DNA of 19,790 nucleotides from Planctomycetaceae bacterium (GCA_003445035.1 DLVV01000369.1:1-19790), one strand, 5' to 3'. Counted from the first letter of the stretch, positions 9,891-18,111 are shown. The notes: generated by a model from the letters alone, not told the origin. Translations and numbers: made by a program.

Positions 9891-11425
9891 CGAGCCGCCG
9901 CCTTGGCCCGGACCAGCTCCCGCTTCTGGACCTCTTCCCAGTCCGCCCGTGCCACCACGACGTCCTCGACGGTCGCACGTCGGCCGCCGTCGAGCCGGTC
10001 ATCGTAGTCGGCCGGTCGCGGCAGGGAATTGCTCATCGATCGCTTCAACAGGGCCTTCTTCAGCATCTGCCAGGCTCCGCCCCGGTAATGCCAGGCGAAC
10101 TTCAACAGGCCCCAGAATCGCCAGTTCTTCAGGTAGACCGCCAGGTAGGCTCGCACCTGGATCCACTCGAGCTGGTTCCGCAGCATGCCGGCGAATTCCA
10201 TCGCGCCACCGATCTGCTTGTTGTACTCGTCCCAGTCGGTGGTCACCAGCCGGTACCCACCCTGGCCCTCGGCGGCCAGTCGTGCCACTTCGGTGCCCGG
10301 GTAGGGGCACATCAGGCCGATCACCGGCAGGTCCGGGTTCATCCGGACCGCCAGGTCGACGGTCCGACGGATCGACTCACTCGTCTCATCGGGCTGGCCG
10401 ATGATGAAGAAGGTCCCAAAGGGCATCTCCGCTCGCCGGGCCGCTTCGGCCGCCTTGAGGATCATCTTCAGGTTGGTTCCCTTGCCCAGAGATTTCAGCT
10501 TCTCCTCGTCCCCGGTTTCGATCCCCAGCTCGACGATGTGACAGCCGGCCTGCTTCATCAGCCTCAGCAGGTCCTCGTCGACGAAGCGGACGTGGGTCTG
10601 ACAGTCCCAGCGGATTTTTTCTCCCAGGCCCGATTCGATCAGTGCCTGCATCAGTTCACGCGACCGATCCATGTCCACGGTGAACAGCTCGTCACCAAAC
10701 CGCAGCTCGTGGGCTCCGCGGTCTTCGACCAGCCAGCGGATTTCTTCGATGACGTTCTCGACCGATCGCGAACGGGCGATGCGGCCGTTGTGATTCATGC
10801 AGAAGACGCAGTTGAAGGGGCAGCCACGAATCGTCTGCAGCCAGTAGGACTTCATCGGGGGGAACAGGTCCCACGCTGGCAACGGCAACAGGTCCTGCTC
10901 CAGCAATCTCGGCCGGGGGGCCGTTTGGACCAGCCTGTCGGTTGCATCCGTGTCGGGCCTGTAGACCAGTCCGGCCACCTGGCCGAGGTCGTCACCGCAG
11001 CGGATCGCCGAACACAACTCCTGGAGAGTCTGTTCTCCCTCTCCGATCACGGCGACATCGAAACTCGAGAATTCCTCAAGCGTCTGGATCGGGAGAGCGG
11101 TCACGTGGACACCTCCGATCACCGTCACCGCATCGGGCAGGACGTCCTTGACCAGCGAGGCCGTATAGGCCGCCGGCTTGATCTCGTTGGTGAACGCCGT
11201 CAGGCCCACGACGTCGGCTGCGAGTTCGGCGACGCGTGACTGGACCTGCGAGAAATTCAGCCGCTCGAGCTTGGCGTCCACCACGGAGACCTCGACTGCC
11301 GGGTCCCGTTGCAGCCAACTGGCGAGGTAGGCCAGCGCAACCCGCCCCCAGTCAGGACGATCGTACCAAGGCTCGACAACCGCCAGCGGAGGCGGGTTCA
11401 CCAGGACCACTCGTAGCCGTTTCAT
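9887..11425 (-). CDS. B12-binding-domain radical SAM protein (second copy), first gene of the operon
   Basis: From ATG 11425 the protein has 512 residues and begins MKRLRVVLVNPPP, the usual start of the cobalamin-binding-like domain. A longer frame begins at 11476. It was not chosen because it adds a Pro/Arg-rich stretch unlike the family and because the best promoter would place the transcript start at about 11470-11475. The B12-like domain occupies residues 1-140, with GGVHVTALP near 104-112. The radical SAM cluster motif is Cys202, Cys206 and Cys209 (RGCPFNCVFC). The barrel runs to about residue 385, and the C-terminal region is probably helical. It could be a methyltransferase or other tailoring enzyme acting on the glycan made by this operon; that is inference. 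It shares its architecture, but not close identity, with the radical SAM protein at 1801-3399. Confidence 0.9.
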
Positions 11426-11479
11426 CTCGCGGGCCCGGGGTGGGTTCCAACGGTCCGGCCTCCGTGCCATGCTCATTCC

Positions 11480-11509
11480 ATCCTAGAAGAGACGGATGAG
11501 ACCGGTCAA
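11480..11509 (-). promoter_or_regulatory. Candidate sigma-70-like promoter of the minus-strand operon
   Basis: Read on the minus strand, 11509-11504 is TTGACC (five of six bases match the -35 consensus). After an 18-base spacer, 11485-11480 is TAGGAT (four of six match the -10 consensus). A transcript starting near 11473 would give a leader of about 48 bases to ATG 11425. The same AGGA could instead act as a ribosome-binding site for ATG 11476, so the two readings compete. Planctomycete promoter rules are poorly known, hence the modest confidence. Confidence 0.4.
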
Positions 11510-11516
11510 TCAGAGA

Positions 11517-11535
11517 CTCGGTGAGAATCACCGGG
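11517..11535. promoter_or_regulatory. Hairpin/inverted repeat in the divergent region
   Basis: Bases 11517-11524 pair with 11528-11535 across a GAA loop. Six perfect pairs (CGGTGA/TCACCG) are extended by one T-G and one C-G pair. It lies immediately upstream of the candidate -35 box of the minus-strand operon and about 130 bases before the DUF1501 start. It could be an operator or an RNA hairpin; a chance inverted repeat cannot be excluded. Confidence 0.35.
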
Positions 11536-11656
11536 TGAGCCGGCATTGTGGGGCCAGCCTGGAGCCGTGCCGCTCACGTTGACGACAATCAGATCAGTGG
11601 CGTACACTCGCCGTCAGTCCGGAAGTTTCGGGAAACGCAGGCGAAATCCAGACAGT

Positions 11657-11660
11657 GGAG
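11657..11660 (+). promoter_or_regulatory. Shine-Dalgarno GGAG that decides a TTG start
   Basis: GGAG at 11657-11660 is followed by a 7-base spacer and TTG at 11668. No comparable site precedes the GTG at 11548 that opens the longest frame. Confidence 0.6.
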
Positions 11661-11667
11661 CCGTGTT

Positions 11668-13086
11668 TTGCTCAGGGTTCTTGGTCGACCATCGCGAGCC
11701 TGTGACGGCTGGACCCGGCGTGATTTGCTGAGCGTCGGGGGTCTGTCGTTGTTTCCGACGATGACCCTGCCGCGTCTCCTGCAGGCGGCCGACGCCGGGG
11801 AGAACCCGGTCGATCGGCCGGCAGCCGCCAACGCGGTCGTGCTCGTCAATCTCTTTGGCGGCCCGAGCCACATCGACATGTTCGACCTGAAGCCGAAGGC
11901 GCCGTCGAACATCCGTGGCGAGTTCAAGCCAATCTCGACGTCGGTGCCGGGTGTTCAGATCTGTGAACACCTGCCCCGGACGTCTCGTCGCATGCGCGAC
12001 GCATCTCTGATTCGGACTGTCACTCACGGCTACAACAGCCACCACCCCTACGCGGTGTTTTCGGGATTCGCCGGCGGCAAGAACACCAGCACCGGACCCC
12101 AGCCTCACGATCATCCCAGCATGGGGTCGGTGCTGCAGTTCCTCGGTCGGACCCGCCGTGACGTACCGGGGTACGTCTTCATGCCCGCCCTGCCCGGACA
12201 TTCGCAGAACCCGCGACCCGGGGCCCACGCCGGGTACCTTGGGCAAAGCTGTGATCCTCTGTTTACCGTCTGCGACCCGAAGTTCGACCGGAAGGGCACG
12301 TTTTACGATCCGGTTGAACCGATTGGCGACTCGCTGTTGCCGGCTCTCGATGCACTGCCCCAGGTCACCGCCGAGCGTTTCGGAAACCGCCGGTCGTTGC
12401 TGCAGCAGATCGACTCGAAGGTGTCGGCCATGGAGTCGTCGCGGGCGATGGATGGTTTCAGCAGTTTCCAGCGGCGGGCCCTGGAGATGCTGACGTCGAG
12501 CAAGACTCGTGATGCGTTCGACCTGTCGCAGGAACCCGGCCGCGTCCGCGATCGTTACGGGCGGCATCTTTACGGCAGCAGCCTGCTGGCCGCCCGGCGG
12601 CTGGTCGAGGCCGGCTCGACGTTTGTTGCGTTCCACTGGGAGTGTGCCGTGGAAAACTACGGCGGTCACTGGGACACGCACCAGAACAACTTCAACATGC
12701 TGCGGTTCCACCTGCCGATGCTCGACCAGATGCTCACGGCATTGCTCGATGATCTCGAGGATCGTGGGCTGCTGGACACGACGCTGGTGATCGTCACCGG
12801 CGAGATGGGTCGCACTCCGCGGATCGGCAAGAAAGCCGGTCGTGACCACTGGCCGCAGTGCGGTTTCTGCCTGATGCTGGGTGGCGGGACCCGTCGTGGA
12901 GTTGTCCATGGAACAACCGACAAACACGCCGGCTACCCGATCGATCACCCGGTTTCACCCGGTGACCTGGTGGCGACAATCTACACGCTGCTGGGCGTGG
13001 ATTCCGATTCGACCGTACCCGACCGGCTGGGCCGACCCATCGGCATCTCGCACGGTGGCCAGCCGATCGAAGCGGTCATCGGCTGA
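11668..13086 (+). CDS. DUF1501 family exported protein with Tat-type leader
   Basis: The preferred start is TTG 11668, giving 472 residues. The resulting N-terminus has the CDGWTRRDLL arrangement seen at the start of planctomycete DUF1501 proteins, and a GGAG site lies 7 bases upstream. The frame opens earlier, at GTG 11548, but those 40 residues look non-coding. Residues 16-40 (TRRDLL followed by a hydrophobic run ending in LLQA) form a twin-arginine signal, so export in folded form is likely. The rest is full-length DUF1501, related to the alkaline phosphatase/sulfatase fold, with LVNLFGGPSHIDMFDLK and VTGEMGRTPRIG among its conserved parts. The biochemical role of the family is not established. 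The partner usually found next to it, a DUF1549/DUF1553 cytochrome-like protein, is absent here. The next gene starts only 28 bases downstream. Confidence 0.9.
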   Translation: MLRVLGRPSRACDGWTRRDLLSVGGLSLFPTMTLPRLLQAADAGENPVDRPAAANAVVLVNLFGGPSHIDMFDLKPKAPSNIRGEFKPISTSVPGVQICEHLPRTSRRMRDASLIRTVTHGYNSHHPYAVFSGFAGGKNTSTGPQPHDHPSMGSVLQFLGRTRRDVPGYVFMPALPGHSQNPRPGAHAGYLGQSCDPLFTVCDPKFDRKGTFYDPVEPIGDSLLPALDALPQVTAERFGNRRSLLQQIDSKVSAMESSRAMDGFSSFQRRALEMLTSSKTRDAFDLSQEPGRVRDRYGRHLYGSSLLAARRLVEAGSTFVAFHWECAVENYGGHWDTHQNNFNMLRFHLPMLDQMLTALLDDLEDRGLLDTTLVIVTGEMGRTPRIGKKAGRDHWPQCGFCLMLGGGTRRGVVHGTTDKHAGYPIDHPVSPGDLVATIYTLLGVDSDSTVPDRLGRPIGISHGGQPIEAVIG

Positions 13087-13114
13087 GAGACCCGACGGAC
13101 GCTCTCGTGTTCAC

Positions 13115-13990
13115 ATGAACATGTCGCCACGAACGCAACTCGAGATCACCAGGGCCACGCCGCATTGCGGTGCACGCGTGGCGGGAGTCGATCTCTCACA
13201 GCCGCTTGATGGCTCGATGGTCGACAAGCTCTTGAGGGTCCTGGCCGAACATTGTGTGCTGTTCTTCGAGGACCAGAGGCTGACCCCGGTCCAGCAGAAA
13301 ACGCTGGGGGAACACTTCGGAGCGTTGCACGTGCACCCGGCGTGGCCGCGGCTCGTCGAAGGTCATCCGGAGGTCATGGAAATCTACAGCGACGAGACGA
13401 CGACACGGATCGCCGGCGAGGATTGGCACTCGGATGTGTCGTGCGACCCCGAGCCTCCGATGGGGACGATCCTGCAGATGCTGGAGGTGCCGCCGACCGG
13501 AGGAGACACGCTGTTTGCCAACATGTCGGCCGTCTTCGAGTCGCTCTCGCCATCGATGCAGCGATTCCTCGAAGGACTGAACGCGGTGCACGATGGCGAG
13601 TTGGTCTACCGGGATCGTTACGACGGGATGCCGGACGAGCCCCGGACGTACCCACGGTCGGAACATCCGGTGGTCTGTGTCCACCCGGTCAGCGGTCGCA
13701 AGGTACTGTTCGTCAATCGCATCTTCACCAGCCGTATCGTTGAACTGGGTGAGGTGGAAAGCGATGCGTTGCTGAGAATGTTGTTCCAGAGGATCGAGCA
13801 GCCGGAGTTCCAGTGCCGTTACCAGTGGCGATCCGGATCGGTCGTCTTCTGGGACAACCGTTGCGCTCAGCACCATGCGCTGTGGGACTACTACCCCCAC
13901 CGTCGTCGAGGTCATCGCGTGACGATCAAGGGTCAGGCGCCGGTCTCCGCATGCGGAAGCCAACTGCAGCTTGACAAAAACGCCCAGTGA
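13115..13990 (+). CDS. TauD/TfdA-family Fe(II)/2-oxoglutarate dioxygenase
   Basis: From ATG 13115 (or ATG 13121, two codons later) the protein has 291 residues. The frame is open upstream inside DUF1501, but that part is out-of-frame shadow. The iron ligands are visible as His105-x-Asp107 in DWHSDVSC and His253 in WDNRCAQHHALWDYY. The 2-oxoglutarate arginine would be in the RRRGHRVT segment at about 264-269. The N-terminus (GARVAGVDLSQPL) and RVLAEHCVLFFEDQ are typical of the TauD fold. Members hydroxylate taurine, alpha-ketoglutarate-dependent sulfonates, herbicides or natural products; no substrate-specific feature can be read here. The 28-base gap from DUF1501 suggests cotranscription. No strong ribosome-binding site is seen, so the exact start is uncertain. 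Confidence 0.92.
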   Translation: MNMSPRTQLEITRATPHCGARVAGVDLSQPLDGSMVDKLLRVLAEHCVLFFEDQRLTPVQQKTLGEHFGALHVHPAWPRLVEGHPEVMEIYSDETTTRIAGEDWHSDVSCDPEPPMGTILQMLEVPPTGGDTLFANMSAVFESLSPSMQRFLEGLNAVHDGELVYRDRYDGMPDEPRTYPRSEHPVVCVHPVSGRKVLFVNRIFTSRIVELGEVESDALLRMLFQRIEQPEFQCRYQWRSGSVVFWDNRCAQHHALWDYYPHRRRGHRVTIKGQAPVSACGSQLQLDKNAQ

Positions 13991-14004
13991 TCCAACCGTT
14001 GTGA

Positions 14005-14044
14005 CTGCCGGGCACAGCCGATGGCCGTGTGATTGGTCCGGCAG
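14005..14044 (+). promoter_or_regulatory. Structured leader hairpin before the TerC-family gene
   Basis: A perfect 7-bp stem (14005-14011 with 14038-14044) encloses a second helix (CACA 14013-14016 with TGTG 14028-14031, then GCC 14017-14019 with GGC 14023-14025, with a 2-base bulge). It starts 14 bases after the dioxygenase stop and ends 22 bases before the TerC ribosome-binding site. It may be an attenuator, a terminator without a T-tract, or a regulatory leader. It does not show the conserved GGGGAGUA-type loop of the yybP-ykoY manganese riboswitch that often precedes terC genes. Confidence 0.4.
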
Positions 14045-14066
14045 AGAAATCTCTCGATTCGCCTTC

Positions 14067-14074
14067 AGGAAGGA
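14067..14074 (+). promoter_or_regulatory. Strong Shine-Dalgarno AGGAAGGA that decides a GTG start
   Basis: AGGAAGGA lies 8 bases before GTG 14083. It sits inside the longer frame that opens at ATG 14029, so it argues that the shorter product is the real one. Confidence 0.65.
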
Positions 14075-14082
14075 CTCACGTC

Positions 14083-14871
14083 GTGGACGTTTTTGTGCCG
14101 TTTGTTTCGCTGCTGTTCCTAAGCGCCGGGCTCGGAATCGACAACGCCCTGCTCATCGAGTTCTCGTTGAAGGGACTCAACATGGAGAAGCGGCAACACC
14201 TGCGGGCGCGTTCGGCGGCGCTGGTACTGGCGGCGTTGTTGCGGGTGGGATTCCTGTTCTGCCTGTCGCGTTTTTCTTTCCTGGAACGACCCCTTCCGGG
14301 ATACGGCTGGCTACCGAATCGCTGGTTCAGCCAGCATCCCGAGGAACTGACGTGGATGAGCCTGGTGCTGTTTGTTGGCGGATTGGTGATCATGGCGATG
14401 GCGGTTTGGGAGTACTACCACAAGCTCCGCGAGGAGATGACCGGTGCCGACCACACCGCGACGAAAACCGGGGTCGGCTGGATGAGAATCGCGACCGTGG
14501 TCGGGTACCTGGTATCCATGAACATTCTCTTCAGTCTCGATTCTGTCTTCGCTGCAGTCGCAATCATGGACCTCAACACCCAGTTCGGGTGGATGGTTGC
14601 GGCCATCCTGATTGCCTCGGTGATCATGATCTTCGGCATGATTCCCATCAGTGCCATCGTCTCCAAGAACAAGCACTTCGCGGTGCTGATGTTGTCGATC
14701 CTGGCTGTCATCGCGACCAAGTTGCTGGTCGACGGGACCGGCAGCCATTTCTCCAACGGTTTGCTGTTGTTCATCATCGTGATCTTGCTGGTCAACGATG
14801 CGGCACAAGCCTTGCTCGACCGGGCCACCGAGGGGCGCGAGTCAGCCGAGTCTCAGCATGAGGTGTCATAA
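14083..14871 (+). CDS. TerC-family integral membrane protein
   Basis: From GTG 14083 the protein has 262 residues and begins directly with the first membrane span, as TerC proteins do. The longer frame from 14029 would add 18 hydrophilic residues. Two diagnostic motifs are present: GLGIDN at 16-21 (Asp20) in the first span, and LFSLDS at 149-154 (Asp153) in the middle of the protein. These acidic residues are conserved in the family and probably contact a metal ion. About seven hydrophobic segments are visible (about 4-20, 45-62, 91-109, 135-160, 168-193, 197-215, 224-240). TerC/Alx/YkoY relatives are linked to manganese export or tellurite resistance in the cytoplasmic membrane. The metal here is not known. 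A structured leader precedes it. Confidence 0.88.
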   Translation: MDVFVPFVSLLFLSAGLGIDNALLIEFSLKGLNMEKRQHLRARSAALVLAALLRVGFLFCLSRFSFLERPLPGYGWLPNRWFSQHPEELTWMSLVLFVGGLVIMAMAVWEYYHKLREEMTGADHTATKTGVGWMRIATVVGYLVSMNILFSLDSVFAAVAIMDLNTQFGWMVAAILIASVIMIFGMIPISAIVSKNKHFAVLMLSILAVIATKLLVDGTGSHFSNGLLLFIIVILLVNDAAQALLDRATEGRESAESQHEVS

Positions 14872-14931
14872 ATTCGTGGGGGCCGAACCGGATGGTCTAG
14901 CCCCGTCATTCCACGTGAAGGAGCCAATGCC

Positions 14932-15774
14932 ATGTCCGTTTTGAGAATTTCAGTCACGTGTTGGGTCGTGCTGCTGCTGCCTGCCGCTGTTGCGGTTTCG
15001 GCCGAGCCGACAGGCCGCAAGATTATCGAGAAACAGGATGTCGTCTATGGCCGGGTTCATGGGGCCGGCTTGCTGGCTGACATCGCCTATCCGGAATCGG
15101 ACAAGCCGATCCCGGCGATCATCTCGGTTCATGGAGGACGTTGGCGGGGGGGGCACAAGCGGGACCGATCCACGATTGTCGTCAAGCAGTGGGCCGGCTT
15201 CGGGATGTTCGCGATGTCGATCGACTACCGGCTGGTGGGATGCACTCCCGCACCGGCCTGTTACCAGGACGTTCAGTGTGCCATCCGCTTTGTTCACACC
15301 TTCGCGAAGACGTTCAACATCGATACGAAGCGGATCTTCCTGATCGGACAGTCGGCCGGCGGTCACATGGTATCCCTGGCTGCCACGTTCGGCGACGGGC
15401 CGTTTCCACGGACCGGGGGATGGGAGAAGTCGAGCAACGATTTCCGGGCAGCGATCAGCGTTGCGGCCAACTACGAACTGACCACGCTCAGTTGGGGCAA
15501 CATCTGGACACCCAGCCGGGGTGACGCCATCGCCGCCCGCAAGCTGGCCTCTCCGGTCAACCACGTCACTGGCAAGACCAAGCCGCTGTTGATTCTCCAC
15601 TCGGACAACGATCGTTCGGTTCCGATCGCCAATGCACTGTTGATGATCGATGCTCTCAAGAAGGCGAAGACTCCCCACACGTTCCACCGCTATCCGGACA
15701 AGGGACACATGGGGATCACCAGCGAGGTCATCAAACGCTCGTTGGAGTTCATCGAACGGCAATCAAAGAAGTAG
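14932..15774 (+). CDS. Secreted alpha/beta hydrolase (BD-FAE/esterase-lipase type)
   Basis: This is a 280-residue protein with a clear signal peptide (residues 1-24, likely cleaved after AVSA). AAGGAG at 14918-14923 lies 8 bases before the ATG. The oxyanion-hole motif is HGG at 67-69. The nucleophile elbow is GQSAGG with Ser141, the acid is probably Asp227 in HSDNDRSVP, and the general base is His259 in DKGHMG, so the triad is complete. The size and the HGGRWRGG motif fit carbohydrate or feruloyl esterase-like members common in planctomycetes. It probably acts outside the cytoplasmic membrane on an ester, perhaps a polysaccharide acetyl or feruloyl group; the substrate is inference. It has its own ribosome-binding site and a 60-base gap from the TerC gene, so it may be cotranscribed or independent. 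Confidence 0.9.
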   Translation: MSVLRISVTCWVVLLLPAAVAVSAEPTGRKIIEKQDVVYGRVHGAGLLADIAYPESDKPIPAIISVHGGRWRGGHKRDRSTIVVKQWAGFGMFAMSIDYRLVGCTPAPACYQDVQCAIRFVHTFAKTFNIDTKRIFLIGQSAGGHMVSLAATFGDGPFPRTGGWEKSSNDFRAAISVAANYELTTLSWGNIWTPSRGDAIAARKLASPVNHVTGKTKPLLILHSDNDRSVPIANALLMIDALKKAKTPHTFHRYPDKGHMGITSEVIKRSLEFIERQSKK

Positions 15775-15972
15775 CCCGGTTCGGTTGTCCTGCATCTTGG
15801 GGCGGGATGCCGGCTGTCGGGCTGCTGGTGCGAACAAGGAGAAGCCGCCCGGCGATCTGTCCCGGGAGTTTTCGGCCTCGTTGGATTCGATGAGATGAGG
15901 CAGGATCTTCGTCTGGACAAACCGGTTCCATCTCCCTTCAATGCTGCCCGAAACCGGAGATGAGGGTGTTGC

Positions 15973-17148
15973 GTGAAGGTTGCACTGGTCAAGAATCACT
16001 GCTCGCTGCGGCGAGGTGGGTCGGAACGATACTGTGCCAACCTGGCTCGAGGGCTGATCGCCCGGGGACACGAGGTGACGGTGATCGGTCGGTCGATGGA
16101 CGCCGAACTGCGGGACGAATTGGCGTTTGTTCCGATCCGGGTTCCACGTGGACCATCGTGGCGACAGAACCGGATGTTTGCGCAGTTGTGCGGAGCGGCT
16201 GCATCCGAACAGCCTTTTGACGTCGTCTATGGTCTTGGACGCAGTTTCGGACTTGATGCCGTCCGCGTCACCGAGCGGCTCCAGGCTCACTGGATCGAGG
16301 TGAATTACCCCGGTGTGTTGGGCCGGTGGCAACGCTTCAATCCTCGCCATGCGACTCTCATTGATCTCGAACGGACGATCTACAACGATCCGGATGTCCG
16401 ACGTGTGGTCGTGCAGTCGAGTGTCGATGCAAAATTGCTCGAGGATCTGTACGGGGTTCCTCCACAGAAGCAGCAACTGGTTCCCAATGGAGTCGACCTG
16501 TCGACGTTTCATGAAGGGGCCAGGGAGCACCGTTTGCCGCTGCGGTCAGAACTGGGAATCTCTGAAACGGCTCTCCTGCTCGTGTTCGCCTCGATGGACT
16601 TCGCCGGCAAGGGGCTGGCAACGGTGATTGAAGCGATGGCTCGTTGCCAGAGGATTCGGCCGACGGCTTCACCTTGGCGATTGGCCGTTCTGGGGGATGG
16701 TCCTCGGAGCCGCTACGAGCGATTGGCCGGCCGCCTGGGTATCGGTCAACACGTTTGGTTCGGTGGCCGCCGTACGGACATCACGCGTTTCTATGGGGCG
16801 GGGGACCTGTTCGTGCTGCCGACGGTTTATGAGCCGTTCCCTAATGTGAATCTGGAGGCAATGGCCTGTGGGTTGCCCGTTTTGACATCAACGACTGCCG
16901 GCGGTGTGGACCTGGTCGAACCGGGGCAGACCGGGTTCCTGGTCGAGGACCCTGCGGATAGTCGTGCCATGGCCGACTGCCTCGAGAGTTTTCGTGACCT
17001 GTCGCCGGAGGACCGGGCGGCGATGGCCACCGCGTGCTGCCGAGTAGCTGCAGGCCGGTCATTTGATGCGACCGTGGAAGCGACCGAGGCAATTCTGCAG
17101 GAGGTGTGTCGCGAAACGAGCGAGCGAATGCGGAGACGGGCGGCATGA
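15973..17148 (+). CDS. Family 4 glycosyltransferase, WaaG-like
   Basis: The protein has 391 residues from GTG 15973, with GAGGG at 15962-15966 as ribosome-binding site. The GT-B layout is clear. The N-terminal acceptor domain has GGSERY at 15-20, as in WaaG (RfaG) relatives. The C-terminal donor domain has PNGVD at 171-175, GDGP at 241-244 and the retaining-GT4 E-x7-E motif as Glu287 and Glu295 in YEPFPNVNLEAMACG. It should transfer a hexose from a nucleotide sugar on the cytoplasmic side of the inner membrane. The next gene encodes a WaaP-like kinase and overlaps it by ATGA. In enterobacteria waaG and waaP act on the LPS inner core, so addition of a core sugar is likely, but the acceptor is not proven. 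Confidence 0.88.
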   Translation: MKVALVKNHCSLRRGGSERYCANLARGLIARGHEVTVIGRSMDAELRDELAFVPIRVPRGPSWRQNRMFAQLCGAAASEQPFDVVYGLGRSFGLDAVRVTERLQAHWIEVNYPGVLGRWQRFNPRHATLIDLERTIYNDPDVRRVVVQSSVDAKLLEDLYGVPPQKQQLVPNGVDLSTFHEGAREHRLPLRSELGISETALLLVFASMDFAGKGLATVIEAMARCQRIRPTASPWRLAVLGDGPRSRYERLAGRLGIGQHVWFGGRRTDITRFYGAGDLFVLPTVYEPFPNVNLEAMACGLPVLTSTTAGGVDLVEPGQTGFLVEDPADSRAMADCLESFRDLSPEDRAAMATACCRVAAGRSFDATVEATEAILQEVCRETSERMRRRAA

Positions 17149-17951
17149 CAGTGTCTCCGGTCACTGCCTGGGACAATGGCCAGTTGGCTGTCAACCGGAA
17201 CTACGTTCCGATACTGGAAGCCTGCGGCCTGACGACAGTGTCGGCATTCATGAGTTTCGAGGGGGGTGAGGTGGTCAAGCAGGCGGTCGTCGACCGTCAA
17301 ACGGATCGGATTCGCCTGAGTGGCAGTGGGTTCGAATTCGAGGGGTTCCTCAAGCGGCACCGTCGCCCTCGGTGGAGCGAATACCTGAAGGCCTGGCTGC
17401 GACTGACCCATCCGGTGTTTGGAGCACGGGTCGAATGGGAGGCACTGTGGAGGTTTCACGAGGCCAGTCTGCCGACGATGACTCCAGTGGCTTTCGGAGA
17501 ATCTGACAGCGGGTCGTTTGTGCTCACCGAGTCACTCGAGCCGGGTTGCAAACTCTCGGCACTTGCAGCAGAACCGTCTCTGGCCGCATCTCGTCGCCAG
17601 CAGTTGGTCAGCGAGGTCGCTGGGCTGGCACGTCGAATGCACGACGCCGGGATCCACCACCAGGACTTCTACCTCGGGCATCTGCTTTGCCGAGTTGACC
17701 AGCCGGGCGAACCGGTTTTTGTGTTGGACCTGGGTCGTGCTCGCCGGTTGCGGCGGCTGAGCCGTCGCTGGATCGTCAAGGACCTGGCTCAGTTGAACTA
17801 CTCGGCCGCCAACCTGTCGGCTGCTGACCGGTTTCGGTTCCTGAGCGTCTACCTGGGGCATCGGCCCGGTGATGCCGATCGGCCGCTGCTGGACCGCGTT
17901 GCTCGCAAGAGCAAGACGATCGCCCGGCACTCCTGCAAACACCGGCTCTAG
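17145..17951 (+). CDS. WaaP/KdkA-family lipopolysaccharide core kinase
   Basis: The protein has 268 residues from ATG 17145, which overlaps the glycosyltransferase stop as ATGA; the frame is open upstream to 17106. It has a protein-kinase-like fold. Lys70 in EGFLKRHRR is the probable ATP-binding lysine. The catalytic loop is His172-Gln-Asp174 in HHQDFYLGHLL (compare HRDFYxCHxL of WaaP). The metal-binding Asp195 is in VLDLGRAR, the place of DFG. The family phosphorylates heptose or Kdo in the LPS inner core, on the cytoplasmic face before export. The strict coupling with a WaaG-like transferase supports a lipid-linked sugar substrate. Lipid A/LPS genes do occur in planctomycetes, but the core structure is mostly unknown, so the phosphorylated sugar cannot be named. 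Confidence 0.85.
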   Translation: MTVSPVTAWDNGQLAVNRNYVPILEACGLTTVSAFMSFEGGEVVKQAVVDRQTDRIRLSGSGFEFEGFLKRHRRPRWSEYLKAWLRLTHPVFGARVEWEALWRFHEASLPTMTPVAFGESDSGSFVLTESLEPGCKLSALAAEPSLAASRRQQLVSEVAGLARRMHDAGIHHQDFYLGHLLCRVDQPGEPVFVLDLGRARRLRRLSRRWIVKDLAQLNYSAANLSAADRFRFLSVYLGHRPGDADRPLLDRVARKSKTIARHSCKHRL

Positions 17952-18003
17952 CCCTGAATGGGCGGCCGGCAGCCTGACCATTGGCGGTGGACTGTGAGCG
18001 GCG

Positions 18004-18023
18004 GTGTGGGTTGGATTCCACAC
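18004..18023 (+). terminator. Weak hairpin downstream of the WaaP-like gene
   Basis: GTGTGG at 18004-18009 pairs with CCACAC at 18018-18023 across an 8-base loop. It lies 52 bases after the kinase stop. There is no T-tract, so termination is only a possibility. Confidence 0.25.
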
Positions 18024-18111
18024 TCGGCAACCGTCAAGGACTCGATCTTCAAACTCGTGTTGCTCAAGTGAGAGTATTTTTCGATGATCCCGCCGCCGGC
18101 ACGGCTGATCG

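Noticed and set aside
10088..11239. Plus-strand open frame (383 codons) opposite the second radical SAM gene
   Set aside because: Antisense shadow of a gene with clear motifs; composition is His/Gln/Arg-rich without domain features.
11614..12948. Minus-strand open frame (444 codons) opposite the DUF1501 gene
   Set aside because: Antisense shadow; no family resemblance and no sensible start context.
13991..14082. yybP-ykoY manganese riboswitch before the TerC-family gene
   Set aside because: A hairpin is present, but the conserved loop sequences of that riboswitch are not seen in the 92-base leader.
15775..15972. Possible small gene in the gap between the hydrolase and the glycosyltransferase
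   Set aside because: The open frames there are extensions or shadows of neighbours, with no ribosome-binding site and no protein-like composition; only weak short hairpins were seen.
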